DNA of 64,000 nt from JALYUM01 sp036688685 (GTDB lineage: Bacteria; Pseudomonadota; Gammaproteobacteria; Burkholderiales; Burkholderiaceae_D): contig NZ_JAQQPS010000017.1 of the NCBI RefSeq assembly GCF_036688685.1, forward strand, positions 62,001 through 126,000, written 5' to 3'. Position 1 is the first letter of the stretch, and each line of letters opens with the position of its first letter. The notes beneath the pieces were generated by a model. The model did no database searches. It saw nothing but the letters and a program-made list of their open reading frames with translations, and was not told where the DNA came from. Positions 1-10,097 of this stretch are shown piece after piece. A program made the position numbers and the translations under genes.

Positions 1-166
1 CCGCCGCCTCCAGCGCCAGCGCCGCGTCCAGGTCGAGCGTGGCCATCGAGTGCCGGGCCATGGCCGCGAGCTGGTCCGGCCGGGCGGGATCGGCCGCCAG
101 CCAGCGCTGCTGGAAACGGGAGGCTGGCGGTGAAGCGGCGGCGGCGGTGGCAAAATCGGTGGTCAT
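1..166 (-). CDS. glnE: Glutamine synthetase adenylyltransferase, N-terminal fragment
   Basis: Only the first 55 codons are in the window; the gene runs off the left edge. The reading frame from the ATG at 164-166 (minus) begins MTTDFATAAAA and continues with SRFQQRWLAADPARPDQLAA, which resembles the start of GlnE, the bifunctional enzyme that adenylylates and deadenylylates glutamine synthetase. The call rests partly on context: in Oxalobacteraceae and related Burkholderiales glnE is commonly divergent from yhdP, as here. No catalytic motif lies in the visible part, so the identification is provisional. Confidence 0.55.
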   Translation of the reverse strand, partial: MTTDFATAAAASPPASRFQQRWLAADPARPDQLAAMARHSMATLDLDAALALEAA

Positions 167-329
167 CGAGGCGTCCAGTGCGGTGGAAGTGTACGGTGCC
201 AGTCGAGCGATGCGGTAAAATTGCACGCCATGCTGGCTGGTTCAGCGTGATGGTAAGGGGGCATTGCCGTCCAGGCAAGGGCGCCCGCAGACAACAACCC
301 ACACGACGAGCAACTGTATCAGCAAGCTG

Positions 330-3300
330 ATGGACATCCCGGAGCAACCCGCGCAAGCTGCGCAACCTTCCCACCTGCATGTGCCCGCACCCATCGTGGC
401 GCGCTGGAAACGTGTGCGTGCCTGCTACCGCTACGCCAACCTTGCCACGCACCACGTACTTGGCTTCGTCGTGAAGACCACGCTGTTCGTGTACTTCGCG
501 TTTGCGGTGCTGCTGTTGGTGTTGCGTTATGTTGTGCTGCCGAACATCGATCTGTACAAACCGGAAATCGAACGCCTGGCCGGGCGCGCGCTCGGCAACC
601 AGGTCACCATCGAGCGCCTGTATGCCGCCTGGGACGGCTTGCGTCCTTCCCTGTTTCTGGGCGATGTGACCTTGCGCGATGCCCAGGGCCGGCAAGTGCT
701 GGCGCTGCCGTCGGTACAGGCGACCTTGTCGTGGTGGAGCGTGATGGCGCGCGAGGTGCGCTTCGAATCGCTTGCCATCATCCGGCCGCAGCTGGCCGCC
801 CGGCGCGACGCCAGTGGCGCGCTGTTCATTGCCGGCGTGCGCATCGACCCGAATCAAAGCGGCGACGGCAGCGGCGCCGACTGGTTGCTGCGCCAGCGCG
901 AAATCGTCATCCGTGAGGGGCGCGTGGTCTGGACCGATGCCCAGCGCGGCGCGGCGCCGCTGGCGCTCGACGGGGTGGCGCTGGTGTTGCAAAACAATTG
1001 GAACAGTCACCGCTTCGCCTTGCGCGCCACGCCGCCGCGCGCGCTGGCGCAACCGCTCGACGTGCGCGCCGCGTTCACCCATCCGCCGTTTGTGCGCCAC
1101 CCGTCGAATGCGCGCTTGTGGCGCGGCGAAATGTATCTCGACCTGCGCGAGACCGACCTGGCTGCGTGGAAACCCTATCTCGATTACCCGTTTGCACTGA
1201 CGCAGGGTAAAGGCTCGCTGCGCGCCTGGCTGACCCTCGACCAGGCCCGCCTGGCCGGCTTCACGGCCGACGTCGGCCTGGCCGGCGTCGCGGCGCAGCT
1301 GGCGCCACACCTGCCGCCGCTGGCGCTGGCGCGCATGAGCGGGCGCGTGGCCGTGCGCGAAGAACTGCATGGCGCCGGCACGGCCGGCAAGCCGACCTGG
1401 GGCGCTTACGGCCACGCCATCACGCTGACCAATTTTGCGCTGACCACCGGCGCCGGCCTGCAACTGCCGCCCACCACGCTGGCCGAAACCTTCGTGCCCG
1501 CGCGCGCCGGCAAGCTCGAGCAGGGCAGCCTGCGCGTCAGCACGCTCGAACTGGGCGCCGTGGCCGAGCTGGCCGCGCAACTGCCGCTGAGCGACTACCA
1601 GCGCACCCTGCTGGCCGATTTTGCGCCGCAGGGCACCGTCAACGATGTGGCGCTGGCGTGGCGCGGACGCTATCCGGCGGCGCAGGCAAGTTTCAAGGTC
1701 AAGGCCGCCGTGCAGGGCTTGCGCCTGACTGCGCAGCCGGCGCGTGCCGCCACGGCCGCCACGGCGACGGCGCCCGCGCGTGCAGCGCGCCCGGCCCTGG
1801 CCGGCGTCGACAACCTCAGCGGCGCCATCCAGGCCAGCGAGCAGGGCGGCAGCGTGGCCGTTGCCAGCGACAATCTGGTGCTGCACCTGGGCCCGTGGTT
1901 CGCCGAAGACGCGTTCCCGCTCGATGCGCTGGCAGTCAAGGCGCGCTGGTCATTCCCGCATAAAAAGCTGCAGGTCGATATCGACCAGGCCGAGGCGCGG
2001 CAGGGCAAACTCAAGGCGGCCCTGAGCGGGCGCCATGTGCTCTCGCTCGATCCGGCCCACCCGGGCGGCCCCGGCGTGACCGACCTGAAAGGCAGCGTGG
2101 ACGGTTTCGAGATTGCCAGTATCGGCCGCTATCTGCCCTTGAAGACCAGTGAACACCTGCGCGACTGGCTCACCGGCGCGCTGGTCGGCGGCAGTGTCCA
2201 CGACGTCAGGCTGCGCCTGCGCGGTGACCTGGCCCACTTCCCGTTTCGGGCCGACACGCCGGCCGAGCGCGCGCTGGGGGAATTCCACGTCGCCGGCCGC
2301 ATCCAGAACGGCAAGCTGAACTATGCCCCGGCGCGCCACGCGCCGGATGGCAAGTCACCGCTGTGGCCGTTGGCCGAACAGATCAACGGCAGCATCGTGT
2401 TCGACCGCACGCGCATGGAAATCAATGCCGCCAGCGCGCGCACGGCCGGGGTGGCGCTGAGCAAGGTGCAAGCCGTGGTGCCGGACCTGGCCTCGCACGA
2501 CATGCAGCTGGAAATCGACGGCGGCGCCAGCGGCGCCCTGCAGGAATTCTTGCGCTACATGCAAGCCAGTCCGGTGCTGGGGTGGATCGGCCACTTTACG
2601 GAAGACACCAAGGCGACCGGCAACGCCACGCTCGGCCTGTCCCTGCGTCTGCCGCTGGCGCGCCTGCACGAAGCCGGCGTCAACGGGGCCCTGCAACTGC
2701 AAGGCAACGAGATCGACCTGCTGCCCGATTTGCCGACCATGCACGCCACCCGCGGCACCATCGGCTTTACCGAGCATGGCGTGGCGCTGACCGGCCTGGG
2801 CGCCAGTTTCCTGGGCGGGCCGCTGGCTGTCTCTGGTGGCACCCAGCCGGACGGCGCAATCGTCATCAAGCTCGGTGGGACGCTGTCGTCCGACGGCATC
2901 CGCCAGGCGTATCCGGCGCCGGCCATGCAGCGCGTGGCCGACCACATCACGGGTAACACCCGCTACACCGGGCTGGTCGAGGTGCGCGAGCACCATGCCA
3001 CGGTGACGGTCGATACCACGCTGGCCGGGCTCGGTCTGTCGTTCCCGGCGCCACTCGCCAAGCCGGCTGCCGATGCGCTGCCGCTGCACTTCGTGTTGAC
3101 CGGCAAGGCCGCCACCGATGCCGGCGCCGCGCGTGACGAGATCAAGGTCAGCCTGGGCACGAATATGGCGGCCCGCTACGAGCGCGAACGGCCGCTGCGC
3201 GGCATGTGGACCGTCACGCGCGGCGGCATTGGCGTGAACGTGCCGGCGCCGGAGCCGCAAGAGGGCATGATGATCAACGTGAACATGAAGTCGCTCAACG

Positions 3301-4511
3301 TTGACCAGTGGCTGGCGCTGGGCGGCGCTATCGCTGACGCGCGCGAGGCTGCGCCGGCCATGGCCAGCGCCGGGCCCGGGATGGCGCAGTATTTCATTCC
3401 TTCCACCATCGCCGCACGCGCCACCGTGCTGGAACTGGGTGAGCGCAAGCTCAACGATGTGGTGGTCGGCGCGTCGCATCAACAGAATGTCTGGCAGGCG
3501 AACATCGATTCGCGCCAAGTCAGCGGGCACGTGTCGTGGAGCGAGTCGAGCGGCCAGGCCATGGGCAAGGTCACGGCGCGCCTGGCATCGCTGAACATTC
3601 CCGAGTCGACCGCGCTGGAGGTCAAAGACTTGCTGGAAAACGACAAATCAGCGGCGGCGAATATTCCGGCACTCGACATCGTGGCGGAAAATTTTGAGCT
3701 GTTCAACAAGCAATTCGGCCGCCTGGAACTGCAGGCCAGCAACGCCAAGGCGCTGGCCGGGCGCGAGTGGCGCATCGAGAAACTGGCGCTGAGCAACCCC
3801 GACGGGGCGCTCAATGCCAGCGGGCGCTGGGTCACGCGCGACGGCAAGAGCAACACCGGCATGAATTTCAAGCTGGATATTGTCGACGCCGGGCGCCTGC
3901 TCGATCGCCTGGGTTTTCCCGGTACTGTGCGGCGCGGCAAGGGTGAACTGAACGGCGACATCGGCTGGAGCGGCTTGCCGTATTCGCTCGATATCCCGTC
4001 GCTGTCCGGCCAAATCGAACTCAATGTTGCCAACGGCCAGTTTTTGAAGCAGGATCCGGGTGCCGCCAAATTGCTGGGAGTGCTGAGCTTGCAAGCCTTG
4101 CCGCGCCTGCTTAAACTCGACTTCCATGATGTGTTCTCGGATGGGCTGGCGTTTGACGGCATCACGGCCAACGCCGTCATCAACCGTGGCGTTGTCAAGA
4201 CCAATAACCTGAACATGCACGGTATCGCGGCCACGGTGCTGATGGACGGCAGCGCCGATATTGCGAATGAATCGACCAATTTGCACGTGGTGGTGATCCC
4301 TGAATTCAACCTGGGGACCGGCCCGCTGATGTACGGCCTGGCAGTCAACCCGGTCATCGGCCTGGGCAGCTTCCTGGCGCAATGGTTCCTGAGGGCGCCG
4401 GTGATGAAGGCGCTCACGTACCAGATGATGGTGACCGGGCCGTGGAAGGCGCCGGTCATTACCAAGCTCGACGAAAAGCCGGAAGTGCCGGTCATGACAA
4501 GGGTGAAATGA
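330..4511 (+). CDS. yhdP: YhdP family AsmA-like envelope protein
   Basis: A 1393-residue protein of the YhdP family (TIGR02099/DUF3971, AsmA-like superfamily). These are inner-membrane-anchored periplasmic proteins; E. coli YhdP takes part in phospholipid movement to the outer membrane. One membrane segment near residues 45-75 (FVVKTTLFVYFAFAVLLLVL) is followed by a long periplasmic region of repeating beta-rich units, ending in the conserved C-terminal module (LNVANGQF, then GLGSFLAQWFLRAPVMKAL). The ATG at 330 was chosen over an in-frame ATG at 264 because the sequence before it is not YhdP-like. The stop overlaps the next gene, suggesting co-transcription with the amidase and tldD. The size fits the family. 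Confidence 0.93.
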   Translation: MDIPEQPAQAAQPSHLHVPAPIVARWKRVRACYRYANLATHHVLGFVVKTTLFVYFAFAVLLLVLRYVVLPNIDLYKPEIERLAGRALGNQVTIERLYAAWDGLRPSLFLGDVTLRDAQGRQVLALPSVQATLSWWSVMAREVRFESLAIIRPQLAARRDASGALFIAGVRIDPNQSGDGSGADWLLRQREIVIREGRVVWTDAQRGAAPLALDGVALVLQNNWNSHRFALRATPPRALAQPLDVRAAFTHPPFVRHPSNARLWRGEMYLDLRETDLAAWKPYLDYPFALTQGKGSLRAWLTLDQARLAGFTADVGLAGVAAQLAPHLPPLALARMSGRVAVREELHGAGTAGKPTWGAYGHAITLTNFALTTGAGLQLPPTTLAETFVPARAGKLEQGSLRVSTLELGAVAELAAQLPLSDYQRTLLADFAPQGTVNDVALAWRGRYPAAQASFKVKAAVQGLRLTAQPARAATAATATAPARAARPALAGVDNLSGAIQASEQGGSVAVASDNLVLHLGPWFAEDAFPLDALAVKARWSFPHKKLQVDIDQAEARQGKLKAALSGRHVLSLDPAHPGGPGVTDLKGSVDGFEIASIGRYLPLKTSEHLRDWLTGALVGGSVHDVRLRLRGDLAHFPFRADTPAERALGEFHVAGRIQNGKLNYAPARHAPDGKSPLWPLAEQINGSIVFDRTRMEINAASARTAGVALSKVQAVVPDLASHDMQLEIDGGASGALQEFLRYMQASPVLGWIGHFTEDTKATGNATLGLSLRLPLARLHEAGVNGALQLQGNEIDLLPDLPTMHATRGTIGFTEHGVALTGLGASFLGGPLAVSGGTQPDGAIVIKLGGTLSSDGIRQAYPAPAMQRVADHITGNTRYTGLVEVREHHATVTVDTTLAGLGLSFPAPLAKPAADALPLHFVLTGKAATDAGAARDEIKVSLGTNMAARYERERPLRGMWTVTRGGIGVNVPAPEPQEGMMINVNMKSLNVDQWLALGGAIADAREAAPAMASAGPGMAQYFIPSTIAARATVLELGERKLNDVVVGASHQQNVWQANIDSRQVSGHVSWSESSGQAMGKVTARLASLNIPESTALEVKDLLENDKSAAANIPALDIVAENFELFNKQFGRLELQASNAKALAGREWRIEKLALSNPDGALNASGRWVTRDGKSNTGMNFKLDIVDAGRLLDRLGFPGTVRRGKGELNGDIGWSGLPYSLDIPSLSGQIELNVANGQFLKQDPGAAKLLGVLSLQALPRLLKLDFHDVFSDGLAFDGITANAVINRGVVKTNNLNMHGIAATVLMDGSADIANESTNLHVVVIPEFNLGTGPLMYGLAVNPVIGLGSFLAQWFLRAPVMKALTYQMMVTGPWKAPVITKLDEKPEVPVMTRVK

Positions 4512-5308
4512 TGAATCGTGTCGCTGCAATCCAGATGGTGTCCACGCCCGACGTGGAAGAAAATATTGCCACCGCGCGCCGGCTGGTGGCCGACGCCGCC
4601 GTCGCTGGCGCGACGCTGGTGGTCCTGCCTGAATACTGGCCCATCATGGGCATGCGCGACACCGACAAGGTGATCCACGCCGAGCAGCCGGGCGCAGGTC
4701 CCATCCAGGATTTCATGGCCCAGGCCGCGGCAGAGCACGGCATCTGGCTGATCGGCGGCACCTTGCCGCTGGTGTCGATCGACGCTGCGAAAGTCATGAA
4801 CACCACGCTGGTCTACAGCCCGGATGGCAACAGTGTCGGGCGCTACGATAAAATTCACCTGTTCGGCTTCCAGCAGGGCGCCGAATCGTACGATGAAGCG
4901 CGCACCATTGTGGCGGGTACCGAGGTTGGCAGTTTTGAGGCGCCGTTCGGGCGGGTTGGCCTGTCGGTCTGCTACGACCTGCGCTTCCCGGAACTGTTCC
5001 GCGCCATGGGCGAATGTGCGCTGATCGTGGTGCCTGCCGCGTTTACCTATGTTACCGGTCTGGCGCATTGGGAAGTGCTGCTGCGCGCGCGCGCCATCGA
5101 AAACCAGTGCTACGTGCTGGCCTCGGCCCAGGGCGGCACGCACGCCAGCGGCCGCCGCACCTACGGCCACAGCATGCTGATCGATCCGTGGGGCAAAGTG
5201 GTCGATGTGTTGGCCGACGGCGAGGGTATTGTCGGCGGCAATATCGACCAGGCTTTCCTCGACCAGGTGCGCGGCAATTTGCCGGCCCTGCGGCATCGAC
5301 GCATGTAG
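4508..5308 (+). CDS. Carbon-nitrogen hydrolase (Nit family amidase)
   Basis: A 266-residue nitrilase-superfamily amidase. The catalytic Glu-Lys-Cys triad is visible: Glu in VVLPEYWP, Lys in YDKIHLFGF and Cys in LSVCYDLRFPE. The motifs match the Nit1/Nit2 branch, whose members hydrolyse deaminated glutathione or omega-amides. The substrate here cannot be read from sequence. Translation can start at either of two adjacent ATGs (4508 or 4511), both overlapping the yhdP stop and preceded by AAGGGTGAA, so the gene is translationally coupled to yhdP. tldD follows after 40 bp. A yhdP-nit-tldD run is common in Betaproteobacteria. Confidence 0.92.
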   Translation: MMNRVAAIQMVSTPDVEENIATARRLVADAAVAGATLVVLPEYWPIMGMRDTDKVIHAEQPGAGPIQDFMAQAAAEHGIWLIGGTLPLVSIDAAKVMNTTLVYSPDGNSVGRYDKIHLFGFQQGAESYDEARTIVAGTEVGSFEAPFGRVGLSVCYDLRFPELFRAMGECALIVVPAAFTYVTGLAHWEVLLRARAIENQCYVLASAQGGTHASGRRTYGHSMLIDPWGKVVDVLADGEGIVGGNIDQAFLDQVRGNLPALRHRRM

Positions 5309-5348
5309 ATATGGCACAATGTGCCGTCCAAAGAAGAAAGACTGCACC

Positions 5349-6809
5349 ATGACCCCATTCGAACCGAATCTCTCCACCCTGGCCGTGGCGCGCGATATCC
5401 TGCTCACGCCGTTCGGGCTGGATGAAAGCAAGCTGCTCACCACGCTCGGCACGATGTTCACGCACAAGGTCGACTATGCCGACCTGTATTTCCAGTTCAC
5501 GAAAAGCGAAGGCTGGAGCCTGGAAGAAGGCATCGTCAAGACCGGCAGTTTTTCCATCGACCAGGGTGTTGGCGTGCGTGCCATCTCCGGCGAGAAAACC
5601 GCGTTTGCGTATTCCGACGATATCTCCGAGCGCGCCTTGCTCGACGCCGTTGCCGCCACCCGCACCATTGCCAAAGTCGGCAGCGGGAAAGTCAAAATCG
5701 CCGGCGCCACGCGCCATGTCGGCGGGCGCGATCTGTACCTGCCGCGCGACCCGCTGGTTTCGCTCGACGCGACGGCCAAAGTGAACCTGCTTGAGCGCGT
5801 CGAAAAAATGGCCCGCGCCAAGGATCCGCGCGTCGTGCAAGTGATGGCCAGCCTGTCCGGTGAATACGACGTGGTGCTGGTGGTGCGCAGCGACGGCGTG
5901 CTGGCGGCCGACATTCGCCCGCTGGTGCGGGTGTCGGTGACGGTGATCGCTGAACAAAACGGCCGCCGCGAAGTGGGCAGTGCCGGCGGCGGCGGGCGTT
6001 TCGATTACGCCTATTTCGACGATGCGCTGCTCGACCAGTACGCCACCGAAGCCGTCAAATCGGCGCTGGTCAACCTGGACGCGCGCCCGGCCCCGGCCGG
6101 TCCGATGACCATCGTTCTGGGACCGGGCTGGCCCGGCATCCTGCTGCACGAAGCGATCGGCCACGGCCTCGAAGGTGACTTCAACCGCAAGGGGTCTTCT
6201 GCCTTTTCCGGTCAACTTGGTCAGCGCGTGGCCGCCAAGGGCGTCACGGTGGTCGATGACGGCACCCTGAAGGACCGCCGCGGTTCCCTGAATATCGACG
6301 ACGAGGGCAATCCGACCCAGTGCACCACGCTGATCGAAGACGGTATTTTGAAGGGCTATATTCAGGACACCATGAACGCGCGCCTGATGAAAATGCCGGT
6401 CACCGGCAACGCGCGCCGTGAATCGTTTGCCCACCTGCCGATGCCGCGCATGACCAATACTTATATGTTAGGTGGCGACAAAGACCCGGAAGAAATCCTG
6501 GCGTCCGTGAAAAACGGCCTGTATGCGGTGAACTTCGGCGGCGGCCAAGTCGATATTACCAACGGCAAGTTCGTGTTTTCGGCCAGCGAAGCGTACATGA
6601 TCGAAAACGGTAAAGTGACGTATCCGGTGAAGGGCGCGACGCTGATCGGCAACGGTCCGGACGTGCTCAACCGCGTCTCGATGATCGGCAACGATATGCG
6701 CCTCGACCCGGGTGTGGGCGTGTGCGGCAAGGATGGCCAGAGCGTGCCGGTGGGCGTCGGTCAGCCGACCTTGCGCATCGAGGACGTGACGGTGGGCGGG
6801 ACGGCGTGA
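5349..6809 (+). CDS. tldD: Metalloprotease TldD
   Basis: A 486-residue TldD, the zinc metalloprotease subunit that acts with TldE/PmbA. The pair removes leader residues from modified peptides and degrades unfolded peptides in the cytosol. The HExxxH zinc motif is present as LLHEAIGHGLEGD, and the C-terminal glycine-rich segment (GVCGKDGQSVPVGVGQPTLR) is typical. The ATG at 5349 follows AAGAAAGA and gives the usual TldD start (MTPFEPNLSTLAVARDILL). TldE/PmbA is not in this window. A strong hairpin terminator follows the stop. Confidence 0.96.
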   Translation: MTPFEPNLSTLAVARDILLTPFGLDESKLLTTLGTMFTHKVDYADLYFQFTKSEGWSLEEGIVKTGSFSIDQGVGVRAISGEKTAFAYSDDISERALLDAVAATRTIAKVGSGKVKIAGATRHVGGRDLYLPRDPLVSLDATAKVNLLERVEKMARAKDPRVVQVMASLSGEYDVVLVVRSDGVLAADIRPLVRVSVTVIAEQNGRREVGSAGGGGRFDYAYFDDALLDQYATEAVKSALVNLDARPAPAGPMTIVLGPGWPGILLHEAIGHGLEGDFNRKGSSAFSGQLGQRVAAKGVTVVDDGTLKDRRGSLNIDDEGNPTQCTTLIEDGILKGYIQDTMNARLMKMPVTGNARRESFAHLPMPRMTNTYMLGGDKDPEEILASVKNGLYAVNFGGGQVDITNGKFVFSASEAYMIENGKVTYPVKGATLIGNGPDVLNRVSMIGNDMRLDPGVGVCGKDGQSVPVGVGQPTLRIEDVTVGGTA

Positions 6810-6830
6810 CGCCGTTTGTGCTGTCGTTCA

Positions 6831-6860
6831 AAGCCGCGCACTGCGCGGCTTTTGCTTTTT
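6831..6860 (+). terminator. Rho-independent terminator after tldD
   Basis: The stem AAGCCGCG/CGCGGCTT (6831-6838 with 6844-6851) encloses a five-base loop and is followed by a T-rich run. It ends the yhdP-nit-tldD transcript. Confidence 0.85.
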
Positions 6861-6903
6861 GCGCTTTGCGCGTCGATACGGTTGCTGGTTTCTTCCCCTC
6901 AGT

Positions 6904-6987
6904 ATGGGCACCGGCGTGCGCAGGTGTGACGGTTTCAAGGCCGGTATCCGGTTTCAAGTCGTCGTCCCGGCGAAGGCCGGGATCCAT
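6904..6987. repeat. REP-type palindromic repeat, copy 1
   Basis: Two inverted GC-rich arms. The left arm runs from ATGGGCACCGG to GTGTGACGG (6904-6932), and the right arm is GTCGTCCCGGCGAAGGCCGG plus GATCCAT (6961-6987). The right arm is identical over 27 bases to the left arm of the copy at 27.68 kb and near-identical to the one at 33.09 kb. It lies in the space between tldD and the convergent receptor gene, the usual place for REP/REPIN elements. The left arm here is the most diverged of the six arms. Confidence 0.8.
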
Positions 6988-7026
6988 GCTGCGCATCAGA
7001 AATCGCGACGTCACCGATCACGCAGA

Positions 7027-9888
7027 TCAAAACGAATAGCGCGCTCCCAGCGTGAAATACCGCCCCACCGCCCCTGCGTAATCGAGCGGGTTGTAGGCCT
7101 GCGCGCCATACGTCAGCGGATCGAGCGGTGCGACCCGGTCGAACAGGTTCTGCACCGAACCGAACACCTCCCATTTCGGCAATGGCTTCCAGCGCAGTAC
7201 CAGGTCGACCGTGCTGAACGAAGCGAGCTCGCAGCCAGACGGCGCATCGCTGCCATCGGCCAGGTGGCTGGCGCAGCCGTCCGGGTCGCCCTTGTACAGC
7301 GTGTTGTCCAGCTTGCCGCGGTAGTTCAGGTTGGCCGTCACGCGCCAATCGTTGCGCTCCCAGCTGGCGCGCAGATTGGCGCGGTTGTTCGGCGTGCCGA
7401 TGCAGTTGGTGACGTCGCAATTGCCGTGGGTGCCGGCGAAATCGCGCGCGCTGCCGTCCTGCTCGGTACGCAGCCATTCATATAAATGGGTCCATTTCGC
7501 GTCGAAAATCAGGTTGCCCCAGTTATTCGGCAAGGCAAAACTCTGGCGCGCGTCGAGGTCGATCCCGCGCACCTTGCTTTGCGCCGAATTGACGTACCGG
7601 TTCAGCACGGCGGTGATGGCGCCCGGGTCGCCGGGAATGCTGGTCGCGGTGCTGGGGTCGCGCGACACGTCGCCGGCGGCAATGGCGGCGTCGACCTGGT
7701 TCTGGTTGATTTCATTGCTGCGCTTGATTTGCCAGTAGTCGACCGACACGCTGGTGCGCGGCAACGGGTCCCAGATGATGCCCAGGTTGTAGTTGCGCGA
7801 GCGCTCGGGTTGCAGATTGGGGTTGGGTGACGTGATCAGCGCCACGCTGGCCGGGCTGCAGGCGGCCGTGACGCCCAGCGCGCAGCGCGCCGGATCGTCG
7901 GCGGTGGAAAAGGCGGCCAGGCCGCCGGCGCCGTTTTCAGCCGGGCTCGGCGCGCGGAAACCCCGTGCCCAGGTGGCACGCAGGGCCAGCTGGCGCAGCG
8001 GCGTCCACTTGATGCCGGCCTTTGGCGTGTACGAGTTGCCCACGTCGGTGAAATGGTCCCAGCGCAGTGCGGCCGATAATTCGACGTTGCGGATCACCGG
8101 CGCCAGCGCTTCTCCGTATAACGCAAACACATTGCGCCCGCCCGAGTAGGCCGAATAACCGAGCCCGATGACGTTGCCCCGTTCGGTGCCGGTGGTGGGA
8201 CGCAGTTCGATTGCTTCATGGCGCCATTCGCCGCCCAGCGCCACGCCCAGCGCGCCGCCCGGCAGCAGGCCGGCGAATTCGCGCGAGGCCTTGAAGTCGA
8301 GCTGGCCGACCTTGCTGCTGGCATCGTTGGTGATCTCGGGCGACAAGGCCGCGTACAGGGCCGCCGAGTTCAGGCCGGCGTTCTCGCCGATACGCCAGAG
8401 GCTGCCCGCGGGCAGGGCGGCGTAGGCGGCGCTGCCTGCCCTGGCGGCGGCAACATTGGCGGGCGTGGGGTTGAGCAGGGCGAAGGCGACGTCACGCTGC
8501 AGGTAGCCGGTCTGGCGGTTTGACACCGCGCTGCGCGAGAACAGCAGGGCGGTATCCCAGTCCCAGCCGAGGTTGCTGCCCTTGATGCCGCCCACCCAGC
8601 GCACGAACAGCGACGGGATGGTGGACCGGCGTGGGCCAACATCGGCAGCCAGGTAGCGCAGCCGCGCAGCGCTGCCAAAATACGGGTTGTCCGGATGGCT
8701 GGCGCCGAGCGCGACGGCCGCATTGCTGACCGGCCCGCCCGGGTAGCCGACCGAGCCGCTGATGCCGGTCGGCGTGGTGGAGGAGCCGGACTGGCTGGTG
8801 TAGTAATTCAGTTCGCTGTAGGCCTGCAGGTCAGGGGTGATCTGCAGCGTGCCGCGCGTGAAAAACGACAGGTTTTCCTGTTGCGGCTGGATCTGGTTGT
8901 ATTCCAGCGTGGCGTCGATCAGGCAGCCTCCGCCCGGGTCGCCCTGCGGATGGCTGGTGAAGTTGCTGCACGCGGCGCCCGGAAACACGCGCGTGAAGCC
9001 GGCGCCGGCCGGGTTGCCGCGGTTGTAGTAGTCGAGCGTGACGGGATTACGCACGTTGCCGTTGACGGCGCTGCCGCCGGCATTGTTGCCGGTGATGGCG
9101 CCGGTGCCGCCCAGCGCTTCCTGGGCCGAATAGCCCCAGCGGCGCAGGTCGACGCGTCCGATGTGTTCGCGGTCGCGCCGGTCGCGCAGCCAGACAGCCT
9201 CGTTTTTTTTGTATTCCAGGCTGAACAACAGGTTGTAGCGGTCCTTGTCGAGGTCGCCCACGCCGTGGGTGAAGGCGGCATTCACCTGGCGCCCGTCGTG
9301 TTCCTGCGACAGGCCGACCAGGCCGCGCACGGTGGTGCCCTGATAATCGCGCCGTAAAATGACGTTGACCACGCCGGCGATCGCGTCCGAGCCGTAGATG
9401 GCCGAGGCACCATCCTTGAGGATTTCGATGCGCTCGACCGCGTCGGTGGGAATGACATTCAAATCGGAAAACTGCTTTTGCCCATCGTCGGCCAGGCCGT
9501 AGGGCGCCATGCGCCGGCCATTGAGCAGCACCAGCGTGGACGCGGCGCCCAGGCCGCGCAGCGAAATGCCCGAGGCGCCGGCGGCAAAGCCGTTGCCAAA
9601 ACTGGTCGGCACCGAACCCTGGTTGTCGACCGCCAGCGTTTGCAGCAGTTCGGCCACCGAGCTTTTGCCGGAGCGTTCGATATCGGCCCGGTTCACGGTC
9701 AGCACCGCCGACGCCGTCTCGCTCTGGGCGCGGCGGATGTTCGAGCCCGTGATTTCAACGCGGGGAATGGGCGCGTCTGCCTGCGGCGCCTGCGTTTGCG
9801 CAGCGGCAGGCAGCACGCACACAGCAAGGCTCGCGGCGGCGCCGCCAAACAAACCGCGCAGCAGGCGGCAGAGTGTCGTTTCGGTCAT
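7027..9888 (-). CDS. TonB-dependent receptor (first of three)
   Basis: A 953-residue outer-membrane TonB-dependent receptor. A signal peptide (residues 1 to about 30, ending VLPAAAQ) precedes a plug domain at about 45-165 (VEITGSNIRRA, VLLNGRRMAPYG, ILKDGASAIYGSDAIAGVVN) and a beta-barrel ending in aromatic Phe (RYFTLGARYSF). The ATG at 9888 is preceded by GGAG six bases away; a TTG further upstream was rejected. It is a close paralogue of the receptor at 11.4-14.2 kb: both end NLFD-x2-APLDPLTYG. Such receptors import siderophores, cobalamin, glycans or peptides. No substrate can be assigned, though an oligopeptide-type transporter lies in the same region. Confidence 0.92.
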   Translation of the reverse strand: MTETTLCRLLRGLFGGAAASLAVCVLPAAAQTQAPQADAPIPRVEITGSNIRRAQSETASAVLTVNRADIERSGKSSVAELLQTLAVDNQGSVPTSFGNGFAAGASGISLRGLGAASTLVLLNGRRMAPYGLADDGQKQFSDLNVIPTDAVERIEILKDGASAIYGSDAIAGVVNVILRRDYQGTTVRGLVGLSQEHDGRQVNAAFTHGVGDLDKDRYNLLFSLEYKKNEAVWLRDRRDREHIGRVDLRRWGYSAQEALGGTGAITGNNAGGSAVNGNVRNPVTLDYYNRGNPAGAGFTRVFPGAACSNFTSHPQGDPGGGCLIDATLEYNQIQPQQENLSFFTRGTLQITPDLQAYSELNYYTSQSGSSTTPTGISGSVGYPGGPVSNAAVALGASHPDNPYFGSAARLRYLAADVGPRRSTIPSLFVRWVGGIKGSNLGWDWDTALLFSRSAVSNRQTGYLQRDVAFALLNPTPANVAAARAGSAAYAALPAGSLWRIGENAGLNSAALYAALSPEITNDASSKVGQLDFKASREFAGLLPGGALGVALGGEWRHEAIELRPTTGTERGNVIGLGYSAYSGGRNVFALYGEALAPVIRNVELSAALRWDHFTDVGNSYTPKAGIKWTPLRQLALRATWARGFRAPSPAENGAGGLAAFSTADDPARCALGVTAACSPASVALITSPNPNLQPERSRNYNLGIIWDPLPRTSVSVDYWQIKRSNEINQNQVDAAIAAGDVSRDPSTATSIPGDPGAITAVLNRYVNSAQSKVRGIDLDARQSFALPNNWGNLIFDAKWTHLYEWLRTEQDGSARDFAGTHGNCDVTNCIGTPNNRANLRASWERNDWRVTANLNYRGKLDNTLYKGDPDGCASHLADGSDAPSGCELASFSTVDLVLRWKPLPKWEVFGSVQNLFDRVAPLDPLTYGAQAYNPLDYAGAVGRYFTLGARYSF

Positions 9889-10097
9889 ATTCAGCTCCAG
9901 CAAGATGAGTGAAAGCTAACTTTTGCATTCGCGTCAACACGACCATTGATTTGGCGCAAGCTAGCTGCGGAAGAGGGCGCTTGCTGTGGGATCGGCGCAA
10001 CCATTTGCCAAATCTGGACAGCACAGGCGACAGACAAACACCTTGCCAATGCGCAGGACTTGTTGTTATAGTCAGCGCAGCCCTTACTGGAAATAGC

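Noticed and set aside
9888..9903. TTG start five codons before the first receptor's ATG
   Set aside because: The ATG has a well-spaced GGAG; starting at TTG would place the Shine-Dalgarno inside the coding sequence.
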